Assembly: GCA_029265315.1 (NCBI GenBank)
Contig: JAJUJM010000003.1
Span: 124,001 to 188,000, forward strand
Source of the DNA: Actinomycetota bacterium
Lineage (GTDB): Bacteria; Actinomycetota; Coriobacteriia; Anaerosomatales; PHET01
Reading direction: 5' to 3'
Length of the DNA: 64,000 nucleotides
Part shown: piece by piece, positions 41,440 through 49,870 of the stretch
Layout: each line of letters starts with the position of its first letter
How positions within the stretch are numbered: the first letter of the stretch is position 1
Notes under the pieces: model-generated
Database searches by the model: none
Told to the model about the DNA's origin: nothing
Seen by the model: only the letters and a program-made list of their open reading frames with translations
Position numbers and translations under genes: made by a program

Positions 41440-42901
41440 AGTGCCCTCAGGGCGCGACGCTGGGTCTGACCAGGACGCGCCGTTCGAAGTCGAGGAGAGC
41501 GAAGGCGCCGCTCCATCCGGTCACTCGCAAGGCTACGGCACGTTCGCACGCCGGCTCGCCATCGCGTTCGCCGCTGTCGCCGCTCTGACGGCAGCACTCG
41601 CCGCCGTCCTCATCTCGGTCGCGTGGAACGTCGAGTTCGACCGGTACCTGAGAGACAACCTCCAGCGCGTGTCCGACGGCGTGGCCCAGGTGGCGGCGCA
41701 GGCCTACCCACTCTACGGCGGCTGGACCATACAGACGCTTTCCACGATCCCCCGTTTCGGCCCGATGCGAGGCATCGCCGTACAGATCCTCGATGACGCC
41801 GGCAACCTCATCTACGACGACACGACGGCGACGACCTCCGACCCCAGCGGGCAGCCCGGCGAGCAGACCGTGCTCGAGCCCGAGGGCCCCGTCGTGTCAT
41901 CCGCGGTGATGGTGGCGGGCGAGCAGGTGGGCTCAGTGCGCGTGTGGGCGTTCGGCCCCGGCGCCGTGCTGACCGAACGCGACGCCCAGTTCCGCCAGGC
42001 GTCCGTGCGCGCACTGGGAGTGGCGGCGCTCGTCGCGATCGCTCTCGCATCGGTCGCCGGGCTCGGCTACGCGACCCGGCTCGTGCGGCCCATCGACCGC
42101 ATCACCGCGACGGCGCGTGACCTGCGCGAGGGCGACCGGACGGCGCGGACCAACATGACCGGCGAGGACGAGATCGCGGTACTCGGCAGGACCATCGACG
42201 AGATGGCCGCCGCCATCGAAGCCGATCGCGAGCTGGAGCAGCGCCTGACGGCCGACGTCGCGCACGAGCTCAGGACGCCGCTTCAGGCGATTCAGGCGAC
42301 CGTCGAGGCAATGCAGGACGGGGTCCTGCCGGCCGACGAGGAGAGACTCGGCACGGTCCGTGACGAGACGGTGCGCCTGAGCCGTCTCGCCGACGCGATC
42401 CTCGAGCTGACGCGCCTCGAACGGGGCTCGCTGCCGTTCGACATGCGGCGCATCGACATCGCCGACCCGGTGAGCGCCGCGGTCGAGACGCACGAGGCGC
42501 TGCTCGAGGCCGCCCAGCTCTCGCTCACGGCGTCCATCCCCCGCGGCATGGTCGTGATCGGCGATGCCGACCGCCTGCAGCAGGCCGTGGGCAACCTGCT
42601 GAGCAACGCAGCGCGCTACACGCCCGAGGGCGGTTCGGTGCACGTGTCGATCGAGTACCGTGACGGGTGTGCGGTCATCAACGTGGACGACACCGGCATA
42701 GGCATCAAGCCTGAGGACATGCCCCACCTGTTCAGCCGCTTCTGGCGGGCCGACGACGCGCGCGCCCGTTCGACCGGCGGGCTGGGCATAGGACTCGCGG
42801 TCACGAAGGAGATCGCCGAACGCCACCGCGGTCGCATCATGGCCGAGCCTCGTCCCGGCGGTGGCACACGCTTCTCGCTGCGCATCCCTTTGGCGCAGTA
42901 G
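41432..42901 (+). CDS. Sensor histidine kinase
   Basis: The 489-residue kinase has a first TM near residues 45-65, an extracytoplasmic sensor of about 120 residues, a second TM near 195, a HAMP linker, then the H-box DVAHELRTPLQAIQ, N-box NLLSNAARYTP, G1 VDDTGIGI and G2 GGLGIGLA. It should phosphorylate the response regulator encoded just upstream. The signal is unknown. The long acidic N-terminus before TM1 is unusual but not unique. Confidence 0.93.
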   Translation: MSEVPSGRDAGSDQDAPFEVEESEGAAPSGHSQGYGTFARRLAIAFAAVAALTAALAAVLISVAWNVEFDRYLRDNLQRVSDGVAQVAAQAYPLYGGWTIQTLSTIPRFGPMRGIAVQILDDAGNLIYDDTTATTSDPSGQPGEQTVLEPEGPVVSSAVMVAGEQVGSVRVWAFGPGAVLTERDAQFRQASVRALGVAALVAIALASVAGLGYATRLVRPIDRITATARDLREGDRTARTNMTGEDEIAVLGRTIDEMAAAIEADRELEQRLTADVAHELRTPLQAIQATVEAMQDGVLPADEERLGTVRDETVRLSRLADAILELTRLERGSLPFDMRRIDIADPVSAAVETHEALLEAAQLSLTASIPRGMVVIGDADRLQQAVGNLLSNAARYTPEGGSVHVSIEYRDGCAVINVDDTGIGIKPEDMPHLFSRFWRADDARARSTGGLGIGLAVTKEIAERHRGRIMAEPRPGGGTRFSLRIPLAQ

Positions 42902-43007
42902 GGGCGTGGCGCTTCGGTTCGCCGTGGGACGAGGCTCGGCATGTCCCGAATGCTTCAGGTAGTATCAGAGGAGGCGACCGGGACCCCTGCACGCGAAAGG
43001 ACGCGCC

Positions 43008-43229
43008 ATGATCCTTGGCTTCGTGGTCAAGCCCGCGATGCTCGTGTTCGGCGGCACGTTCCTGCTGCTGCTCATGCTCCTGCAGGTGCTGCAGGGCATG
43101 CGCAAGATCAAGCTCAAGGGCCCGCTGCACCTCAAGGTGCACAAGTGGGGAGCCTGGGCGCTGTTGGCGGCCGCCGTGTTCCACGGGTTTCTCGGGTGGG
43201 TGTACGCGTTCCACCTCGAGATCGGGTGA
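43008..43229 (+). CDS. Small membrane protein
   Basis: A 73-residue protein with two helices, MILGFVVKPAMLVFGGTFLL and on, and HKWGAWALLAAAVFHGFLGW. The two histidines in the second helix are reminiscent of small heme-binding membrane proteins, but no family is certain. ATG at 43008 follows AAAGGA. It lies between the histidine kinase and purC. Confidence 0.6.
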   Translation: MILGFVVKPAMLVFGGTFLLLLMLLQVLQGMRKIKLKGPLHLKVHKWGAWALLAAAVFHGFLGWVYAFHLEIG

Positions 43230-43322
43230 GTGCGACCATCCTCGGACCTCAAGCCCAAGCCCCTGTGGGCGTATGCCGGGACACGACCGCTCGAACGACC
43301 ACCCGAACGGCGCTCTTTCCCC

Positions 43323-43328
43323 TACAAT
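43323..43328 (+). promoter_or_regulatory. -10 element TACAAT for purC
   Basis: TACAAT lies 86 bases before the purC GTG. No clear -35 box. The remaining gap (43230-43413) holds nothing else recognisable. Confidence 0.4.
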
Positions 43329-43413
43329 GTCGGGGCAACACCCGGCCGTGCGCCTGCTCCGTGCGTGCGGTGGGGGTCTTGCGACCGTCGACCGTGTCCC
43401 GAAGGAGCCGTAC

Positions 43414-44304
43414 GTGACCGATCTTACGACCCTCACCCCCGACTCCCAGGGCAAGGTCCGCGACCTGTTCGACTTGGGTGACAGGCTCTTGCTCGTGGCG
43501 AGCGATCGCATCAGTGCGTTCGACTTCGTGCTCCCGGAGCCGATCCCCTACAAGGGCGAGGTGCTCACGAAGCTCTCACTTTTCTGGTTCGAGTTGCTCG
43601 ACGGGATCGTCGATAACCACCTGCTCTCCGCTGACGTAGCCGACCTGCCCGCTGAGTTCGCTCCTCACGCCGGCTACCTGCGTGGTCGCTTCATGCTTGT
43701 GAAGAAGGCCAAGGTCTGGCCGGTGGAGTGCATCGTGCGCGGTTACCTGGCCGGCAGCGGACTGAAGGAGTACCAGCAGGAAGGCACGGTGTGCGGCATT
43801 CCGCTGCCCGCCGGCCTCGTGGACTCGAGCAAGCTCGAGGAGCCGCTGTTCACGCCGTCGACGAAGGCTGAGATCGGCGAGCACGACGAGAACATCAGCT
43901 TCGAGCGGATGGTCGAGATCGTGGGCGAGCAGACGGCTGTCGCCCTGCGCGACACCTCGATCGCCGTCTACTCGAAGGCGCGCGAGCACGCGGCGTCGCG
44001 CGGCATCATCATCGCCGACACGAAGTTCGAGTTCGGCGACGTCGATGGGAAGCTGACCCTCGTAGACGAGGTGCTCACGCCCGACTCGAGCCGCTTCTGG
44101 CCTGCAGACGACTATGAGCCCGGTCGTAGTCAGGCGAGTTTCGACAAGCAGTACGTGCGGGACTGGCTCGAGAGCACCGGGTGGGACAAGCGGCCGCCCG
44201 TGCCCTCGCTTCCCGCGGACGTGATCGAGGCGACGAGCGCGAAGTACATCCAGGCGTACGAGCTCATCACGGGCCGTACCTTCGAACCGGAAGGGGCGGC
44301 GTAG
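43414..44304 (+). CDS. purC: Phosphoribosylaminoimidazole-succinocarboxamide synthase
   Basis: The 296-residue protein is SAICAR synthetase: GKVRDLFDLGDRLLLVASDR, ISAFDFVLPEPIPYKGEVL, PVECIVRGYLAGSGLKEYQQ and IIIADTKFEFGDVDG are family motifs. It couples CAIR to aspartate using ATP. It is of the long (yeast-like, ~300-residue) type rather than the 240-residue E. coli type. GTG at 43414 follows GAAGGA. It begins the purC-purS-purQ group. Confidence 0.95.
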   Translation: MTDLTTLTPDSQGKVRDLFDLGDRLLLVASDRISAFDFVLPEPIPYKGEVLTKLSLFWFELLDGIVDNHLLSADVADLPAEFAPHAGYLRGRFMLVKKAKVWPVECIVRGYLAGSGLKEYQQEGTVCGIPLPAGLVDSSKLEEPLFTPSTKAEIGEHDENISFERMVEIVGEQTAVALRDTSIAVYSKAREHAASRGIIIADTKFEFGDVDGKLTLVDEVLTPDSSRFWPADDYEPGRSQASFDKQYVRDWLESTGWDKRPPVPSLPADVIEATSAKYIQAYELITGRTFEPEGAA

Positions 44305-44307
44305 CGC

Positions 44308-44829
44308 ATGGCGCGCAGGAACCCACTGAACGAGCGGTACGGCAAGTACACCGCTCCCAGCGGCAAGACCCGCAAGTCGGCGGCTTCCGCGAAGCCGAAG
44401 CGGGCCGCGGGCGGTGCGACGCCGTCCACCTCCCGTTCAGCGTCGGGCGGAAGAAGGCCCGCGTCCGCAGCGAGTCGCAAGGCGCCGGTCTCAATCCATC
44501 CGCCCACGCCGGAGTACAAGCGCTGGCGCACGATCTGGTGGGGATTCCTCGGCGCGGCCATCGTCTTCTCCACGCTCGCGTGGTGGCTGTGGCAGGACGA
44601 GGCGCGCCGCTCGTTCGGCAACTGGGTGTTGGGTGCCGGGTACGCGATGATCTTCGCAGCCATCTTCATCGACTGGACGAAGATGCGTCCGCTGCGCAAG
44701 GAGTGGATGGAGTCGGGCGGGAAGCAATCGAAAGCGGACGCCGGTGAAGGTAAGGTCTCACAGACCGACAAGACGGCGGGACCGAGTGGGGGTCCGCGAG
44801 ATGCGGACGGCGGTTCTGACGAGTCCTGA
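44308..44829 (+). CDS. Membrane protein with basic N-terminus
   Basis: The 173-residue protein has a polar, Lys/Arg/Ser/Ala-rich first 70 residues, two hydrophobic helices (WWGFLGAAIVFSTLAWWL and FGNWVLGAGYAMIFAAIF), then a charged tail rich in Ser, Gly and Asp. No family is recognised. It sits three bases after purC and overlaps the possible alternative start of purS, so it is part of the purine operon by position. Confidence 0.65.
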   Translation: MARRNPLNERYGKYTAPSGKTRKSAASAKPKRAAGGATPSTSRSASGGRRPASAASRKAPVSIHPPTPEYKRWRTIWWGFLGAAIVFSTLAWWLWQDEARRSFGNWVLGAGYAMIFAAIFIDWTKMRPLRKEWMESGGKQSKADAGEGKVSQTDKTAGPSGGPRDADGGSDES

Positions 44830-44870
44830 TGGCGTTCGCTCGCAGTGAGCGAGAAGGGAAGCGACCACGA

Positions 44871-45104
44871 ATGGCGCGCTATGAGATCTTCGTGACGTAC
44901 AAGACCGGCATCTTCGACCCGCCGGGCGCGACCGCCGAGCGCGCGCTTGCGAACCTCGGCCATGAGGGCGTCGAATCGGTGAGGATAGGCAAGTACATCC
45001 AGCTCGCGGGCGATGTCAGCTTCGAAGCCGTGACCGAGATGTGCGAGAAGCTGCTCGCCAACCCGGTCATCGAGGACTTCCGCATCGAGACGGTCGAGGA
45101 GTGA
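44871..45104 (+). CDS. purS: Phosphoribosylformylglycinamidine synthase subunit PurS
   Basis: The 77-residue protein is PurS: ARYEIFVTYKTGIFDPPGAT, ALANLGHEGVESVRIGKYIQ and ANPVIEDFRIETVEE. It bridges PurQ and the small-type PurL in the FGAM synthase complex. ATG at 44871 gives the usual family length; the longer frame from 44829 (overlapping the preceding stop) adds 14 residues and cannot be excluded. purQ follows three bases later. Confidence 0.92.
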   Translation: MARYEIFVTYKTGIFDPPGATAERALANLGHEGVESVRIGKYIQLAGDVSFEAVTEMCEKLLANPVIEDFRIETVEE

Positions 45105-45107
45105 CGC

Positions 45108-45802
<695 letters not shown>

Positions 45803-45803
<1 letters not shown>

Positions 45804-46156
45804 TGCACGGCGACGTAGGGCTCGGTGGACCGGTCTGGTCCTTCGTCTCCTCACTGCTGCTGCTCACGGTGGCGTTGGCGCTGTTCGTGGTTCTCGACGT
45901 CGTGAGGCGCGTGCGCCGCGGGCGCGACGAGGCGGTCGGACGTGGGTCGCTTCTGGTGTTCGCCGTCGGCGAGGGGGTCTTCCTGCTCGCGCTTCTCGCT
46001 GCGCAGGTGCTTGAGGGCGTGTCGCTCATGAGCGCCGTGCCAGTGGCGCTGGCGCCTTTCGCGCTGGCCGCAGGGGTCGCGTACCTGCTCAAGGTGGTGT
46101 ATCCGCGGGGGTCTGTGTCGGGCGAGCAGGAGTGCATGCCGACGCGCGACAAATGA
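45803..46156 (+). CDS. Small membrane protein of unknown function
   Basis: The 117-residue protein has three or four helices: [39 protein letters not shown] and [18 protein letters not shown]. The GTG start shares a base with the purQ stop, so it is likely translated with it. No family is recognised. Confidence 0.6.
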
Positions 46157-46170
46157 CGCTCGGGGCGCGG

Positions 46171-46659
46171 CTAGTGGACGGCCGTCCCGTCGTGGTTCCC
46201 TTCGGCGTCGACGAGTGCGAAGATCTCGCGGTCATCCGGGATGTCGCTCATCGTGTGTCCGTAGTGCACGAACCTCGCGATGCCCTGCTTGTCCACGAAG
46301 ACCTGCGCGGGCATCCTCCCCAGCTTGAAGAGGTTCACCTCCTGCCCGTAGAGCTTCAGCACGCTGAAGGTGGGATCAGGCAGACCGACGAATGGCAGGT
46401 CGTGCCTCTTCCAGTAGTCGGCGAAGGCGGGCGCGTCGTCAGGGCCGACCACTATGATCTCGATGCCGCGCTTGACGAACCCCGCGTGGTCGCGGCGCAA
46501 CTGCGCCATGTGCCGTCGGCAGAATGGTCAAGCGAGGCCGCGGTTGAAGACGAGCAGCACGTGGTGACGGCCGCGGTGTTCCGAGAGGCTCACGGGCACG
46601 CCCCGGAAATCAGGCAGCGTGAAATCGGGGGCTACCGAATCCAAAGCGACACGTGACAT
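46171..46659 (-). CDS. Peroxiredoxin-like selenoprotein with in-frame UGA (Sec44)
   Basis: Read from ATG at 46659, the frame gives MSRVALDSVAPDFTLPDF, then HHVLLVFNRGLA, TGA (46528-46530), PFCRRHMAQLRRDHAGFVKR and IIVVGPDDAPAFADYWKRHD to a normal stop; 162 residues. The TGA falls exactly where peroxiredoxin-like proteins have the catalytic cysteine of a CxxC motif, giving UPFC. A 5-bp stem with an AGTT loop lies 21-34 bases after TGA, at bacterial SECIS distance. It should therefore be a Sec-containing peroxide or thiol reductase. GGAG precedes the ATG. Alternatively, it is a pseudogene with a Cys-to-stop change. Confidence 0.78.
46494..46507 (-). ncRNA. Candidate bacterial SECIS element
   Basis: GGCGC-AGTT-GCGCC forms a hairpin 21-34 bases after the in-frame TGA. 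A guanosine as the second loop base (AGTT) and the distance of 25-28 bases from UGA to loop fit the usual rules for bacterial SECIS, but only the upper stem is strong. Confidence 0.5.
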
Positions 46660-46681
46660 GCGCAGACTCCGTTCCCTGGTG

Positions 46682-47765
46682 TCAGCGTATTGGATACCCC
46701 AGTGCGGCCATCTCGTCGAGCGTCACGAAGTCGTAGCCACGGCGCTTGAGTCCGGCGAGGATGATCGGCCACCGCGCGACCCGTCGTGCCCGACAGCTTG
46801 CCGGAATCGTGCAGGAGCACCACAGAGCCGTCGCGCGTGTGGCTGAGCACGTGACCGGCGATGGTGCCGGCCCGTCCACCCCGCCAGTCCTGGGGGTCGA
46901 CCGACCACAACACCTGGCGCATGCCGGCACGGCGGATGGCGGCGGCCACGCGAGGTGACGTGGAGCCGTAGGGCGGCCTCAACCACGTGACTCGCTGGCC
47001 ACTGATCCGCTCGATGATGCGTCTGCCTGAGGCGAGGTCCGACGCGAGTGCGCCGTCCGCGAGACGTGTCAGGATGCGGTGGGCGAGCGAGTGACACGCG
47101 AGCAGATGGCCCTCGTCACGGATCCTGCGCGTGGTGCCCGGTGCTGCCGCTGCCAGGCGTCAGGTGACGAAGAAGGTCGCAGGAGCGTCGGCTTGGCGCA
47201 GCGCCGCCAGCGCGCGTGGCGTGGTGTGGCCGGACGGTCCGTCGTCGAAGGTGAGGGCGACGACCCGCTCGCCGACCGCGCGGATGCGCTGTGACCGCGT
47301 GTGCGTGGGGACGGGGTATCCGCTCGCGACGACGCTCACCCTGACCTGGTAGAGGCCGCGCGTGCGCAAGCGGGCCACAAGCGAGATGCGCCGGGGCGCA
47401 GCAGGGAAAGTGACTACGCGCTCGGCGAGCGTGCGCCAGTCTCTGGCGCGACCGCGCACGATACGGCGGCACTCGAGAGTGAGCGTCGCCGGCGTGGTCG
47501 ACGACACGACGCAGCTGACCGTGATGTTCCTGTTCAGACGCGTTGCGATCGGGGCGCGTACCGAGCGGGCCGTCGGGCGTGGGACCGGGGCAGGTGTCGT
47601 TCCTTGGGCCGGCGGCGGGGCGGGCGTCGTTGCCTCACTGGCTGGTCGCGGCATGGACGAAGTCGGGGCTGCGGCCACCACCGCCGGCCAAGTCGCAATC
47701 CAAGCCGCGATGGCAGCTATCGCCGTCGCCTCAATGGTGTGACGCACAGCGACGCTGATCGTCAT
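46682..47765 (-). pseudogene. Polysaccharide deacetylase (NodB family) with nonsense and frameshift
   Basis: From ATG at 47765 (GGAGGAG upstream) a signal-like helix, a Pro/Ala/Thr linker and a beta-rich domain lead to a NodB fold: VVALTFDDGPSGHTTPRALA, then ATFFVT. A TGA at 47160-47162 follows, where the family usually has glycine; the same frame then continues GHLLACHSLAHRILTRLADG and RPPYGSTSPRVAAAIRRAG. A second lesion near 46790 shifts the frame before IILAGLKRRGYDFVTLDEM. Metal-binding DD and H-x3-H are intact, so the decay looks recent, or the assembly has errors. Confidence 0.75.
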
Positions 47766-47906
47766 AGCTCCTCCGAACTCGACTCCCACGGTCCCGTTCT
47801 CAGCGGTAAGGAATCGGTAAGTCCCCGTTGCCATCCTTCCCGTAGTGTCGGCTCCGGCCACGCGCGGCCGTGCTGTTCGGCAACCGATCGAGAGGGGGCG
47901 TACCAG

Positions 47907-48569
47907 ATGCGCCACATGACATCCCGTTTCGCTGCGGTGCTTGCCGCTGCGATGCTCATCACGTCAGCTGCACCGGTTCTCGCCGTTGCGGCTCCCAAGG
48001 CCCACAAGAGGCTCGACCCTGACGGTTCCGTTCCCAAGAAGTGGGACCTGCCCACGCCGGTCATCCCGAGCGACGACACCACGCCCACCGACGCCGGTGG
48101 TATCGGTGACGGTCACAACAACCTGTCCTTCGCCGCGTTCGACACCGGTGACATCGTGTGCGCGTTCCCGGGCGGATTCCTTGTGGGTCATGCGGGGATC
48201 TTCAACGACGCGCTGCACATCTCGGACTTCAGTCCGTGTGTCTGGTCGGCGAACAAGACACCCTACAACGACGTCCGTCGCGAGACGCCAGCGAGCTACC
48301 GCAACTACGACTACGCGTTCGGTATCTGGGTGCCGAGCAAGGCTTCTTACGGAACCAGTGTCGTGAGCTGGTGTGCGGCCCAAGCCGGTGAGCCGTACGA
48401 CATCAACTCGTCCAAGACCGATTTCTCGCACTGGTATTGCTCGAAGTTGCCGTGGGCCGGCTGGAAGGTCAGGACGGGGGTCGACTTGGATGCCGACGGC
48501 GGGTACTGGGTCAAGCCCGCCGACCTCGTCAATGACTCCGAGACGAGCACGTTCGCGTACGGTCAGTAG
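47907..48569 (+). CDS. Secreted YiiX/YebB-like (NlpC/P60-superfamily) cysteine peptidase
   Basis: The 220-residue protein has a signal peptide (MTSRFAAVLAAAMLITSAAP and on), and a domain with AFDTGDIVCAFPGGFLVGHAGI then TPYNDVRRETPASYR and SHWYCSKLPWAGWK. The order of GDIV, His, and a later YCS with Trp/Lys matches the permuted papain-like YiiX/YebB group. It probably cuts cell-wall or amide-linked substrates outside the cell. ATG at 47907 follows GAGAGGGGG. A strong terminator hairpin follows the stop. Confidence 0.75.
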   Translation: MRHMTSRFAAVLAAAMLITSAAPVLAVAAPKAHKRLDPDGSVPKKWDLPTPVIPSDDTTPTDAGGIGDGHNNLSFAAFDTGDIVCAFPGGFLVGHAGIFNDALHISDFSPCVWSANKTPYNDVRRETPASYRNYDYAFGIWVPSKASYGTSVVSWCAAQAGEPYDINSSKTDFSHWYCSKLPWAGWKVRTGVDLDADGGYWVKPADLVNDSETSTFAYGQ

Positions 48570-48574
48570 TTTCT

Positions 48575-48618
48575 GCTTGGGGCCGCCGGCGTTGTGCGCG
48601 TCGGCGGCCCTGTCAAGC
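48575..48618 (+). terminator. Strong hairpin after the YiiX-like gene
   Basis: GGGCCGCCG (48580-48588) pairs with CGGCGGCCC (48602-48610); outer GCTTG/CAAGC extends the stem. No long T-run follows but the stem is one of the strongest in the window and is six bases after the stop. Confidence 0.65.
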
Positions 48619-48675
48619 AGGTGAACGGACACGCGTGAGGAACATGACCGGCATCACTGGGATCAGGAGGGGCTC

Positions 48676-49722
48676 ATGGGGAATCGCGGCAAGGTGAGAG
48701 CGGGCGTCGTCGTTCTGGCGGCGGTGGTGGTGGCGATGGCGTGTCTCAGCTTGGCGACCGGGTGCGAGCGACCGGTTCCCGCAGGGGCTACAGCGGGCGC
48801 GCTGGACCCGAGCGGTCGACTGCACATCGTCGACCTGGAGCGTGGCGAGGTATGGCGGACGCTCCGGCTGAGGTCCGTCGCCTACGACATCGCGGCCGAT
48901 CCCGCAGTCGGTTGTTATCTGACGGCTCAGGCTGGAGGTCTGGGCGCGGCGACCGATGATCGGCTGGGCATCATCGGTGACCGAGGCGCTGCGCGGCCCT
49001 CGTACGTCAGACTCCCGCGAGAGAACCCGACCGGCGTCGAGGTCGTGAGCCCTGGGGTCGCGATCGTGAATCACGGCATCTTCAGTGACCAAGGTGCGTT
49101 CGTCAGCGTCGTCGACACGAAGCGACGCTCCGTGATCGCGACAGGCGCCGTTCCGGACAACAACGGCCCCCTTGTCGCGGCTGCAGGCGCCGTGTGGTCC
49201 TCCGGTGTGAACGCGCAGACGTATCGGCGCAGCCTGAGACGTGTGGATTCGGCGACGCTCGTGTCATACGAGGTGCTCGCGCCTGCCGATTTCCCGATCA
49301 TCGAGGCGTTCGATGGGGGTCACCTCTACGGATGGCTCAGCCCGAAGTACGGGAGGGGCTCGGTTGCTCGATTCTCGGCCGGCGGAGAAGCGGTCGAAGC
49401 ATCACGAACGCTTCCGTTGGACGGCGGCTGCGGCGACATGGCTCTCGTCGCCGGTCGTCTCGTGGTCGCCGACTGGGCCGCAGAGGATCTTTCCGACACA
49501 GGCGATACCCTACACTTCCTCGACCCGGGGACTCTTGAGGAGTTGGGACGGCTGGAGGTTCAGGGCGGAGCGTGTGACGTGCAGCCGTGGGGGGAGAAGG
49601 CTGTGGTGGCGAGCTTCAGGGACTCGGCGCTTCTCGTGGTCGACCCGACGACTGCGCGGGTCGAGCGTCGAATCGAGCTGCCGAAGATGGAGCTGCCGTT
49701 CCGCATCGCGGTGCTGGACTGA
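48676..49722 (+). CDS. Putative lipoprotein with beta-propeller-like domain
   Basis: The 348-residue protein has a signal peptide ending in LATGC (lipobox) and a series of strand-rich repeats (LDPSGRLHIVDLERGEVWRT, GAFVSVVDTKRRSVIATG, GDTLHFLDPGTLEELGRLEV, DSALLVVDPTTARVERRIEL) like seven-bladed propellers of the YVTN/SMP-30 kind. Function unknown, likely binding or sensing outside the membrane. ATG at 48676 follows AGGAGGGG. It precedes purL by 148 bases. Confidence 0.72.
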   Translation: MGNRGKVRAGVVVLAAVVVAMACLSLATGCERPVPAGATAGALDPSGRLHIVDLERGEVWRTLRLRSVAYDIAADPAVGCYLTAQAGGLGAATDDRLGIIGDRGAARPSYVRLPRENPTGVEVVSPGVAIVNHGIFSDQGAFVSVVDTKRRSVIATGAVPDNNGPLVAAAGAVWSSGVNAQTYRRSLRRVDSATLVSYEVLAPADFPIIEAFDGGHLYGWLSPKYGRGSVARFSAGGEAVEASRTLPLDGGCGDMALVAGRLVVADWAAEDLSDTGDTLHFLDPGTLEELGRLEVQGGACDVQPWGEKAVVASFRDSALLVVDPTTARVERRIELPKMELPFRIAVLD

Positions 49723-49816
49723 GTAGCGGCTACTTCACCATGCTCCCTTGAGTTCTGGCGGTTACCGCACGCTTGCACTGGGCGACACCGACAGCGCACG
49801 TCCGTGGCTGGTGCGC

Positions 49817-49822
49817 TAGAAT
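49817..49822 (+). promoter_or_regulatory. -10 element TAGAAT for purL
   Basis: TAGAAT lies 49 bases before the GTG of purL at 49871, with GAAAGGGG as ribosome site. No -35 box stands out. Confidence 0.4.
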
Positions 49823-49870
49823 CGGCGCGTTCGCGCAAGACTTCCTCGCCTCTCGAAAGGGGCCGCCGTC

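Noticed and set aside
47160-47162. TGA in the deacetylase read as selenocysteine or as glycine
   Set aside because: The position is normally glycine, not cysteine, and a second frameshift follows. Many genes in the window end in TGA, so a genome-wide UGA-to-Gly code is excluded.
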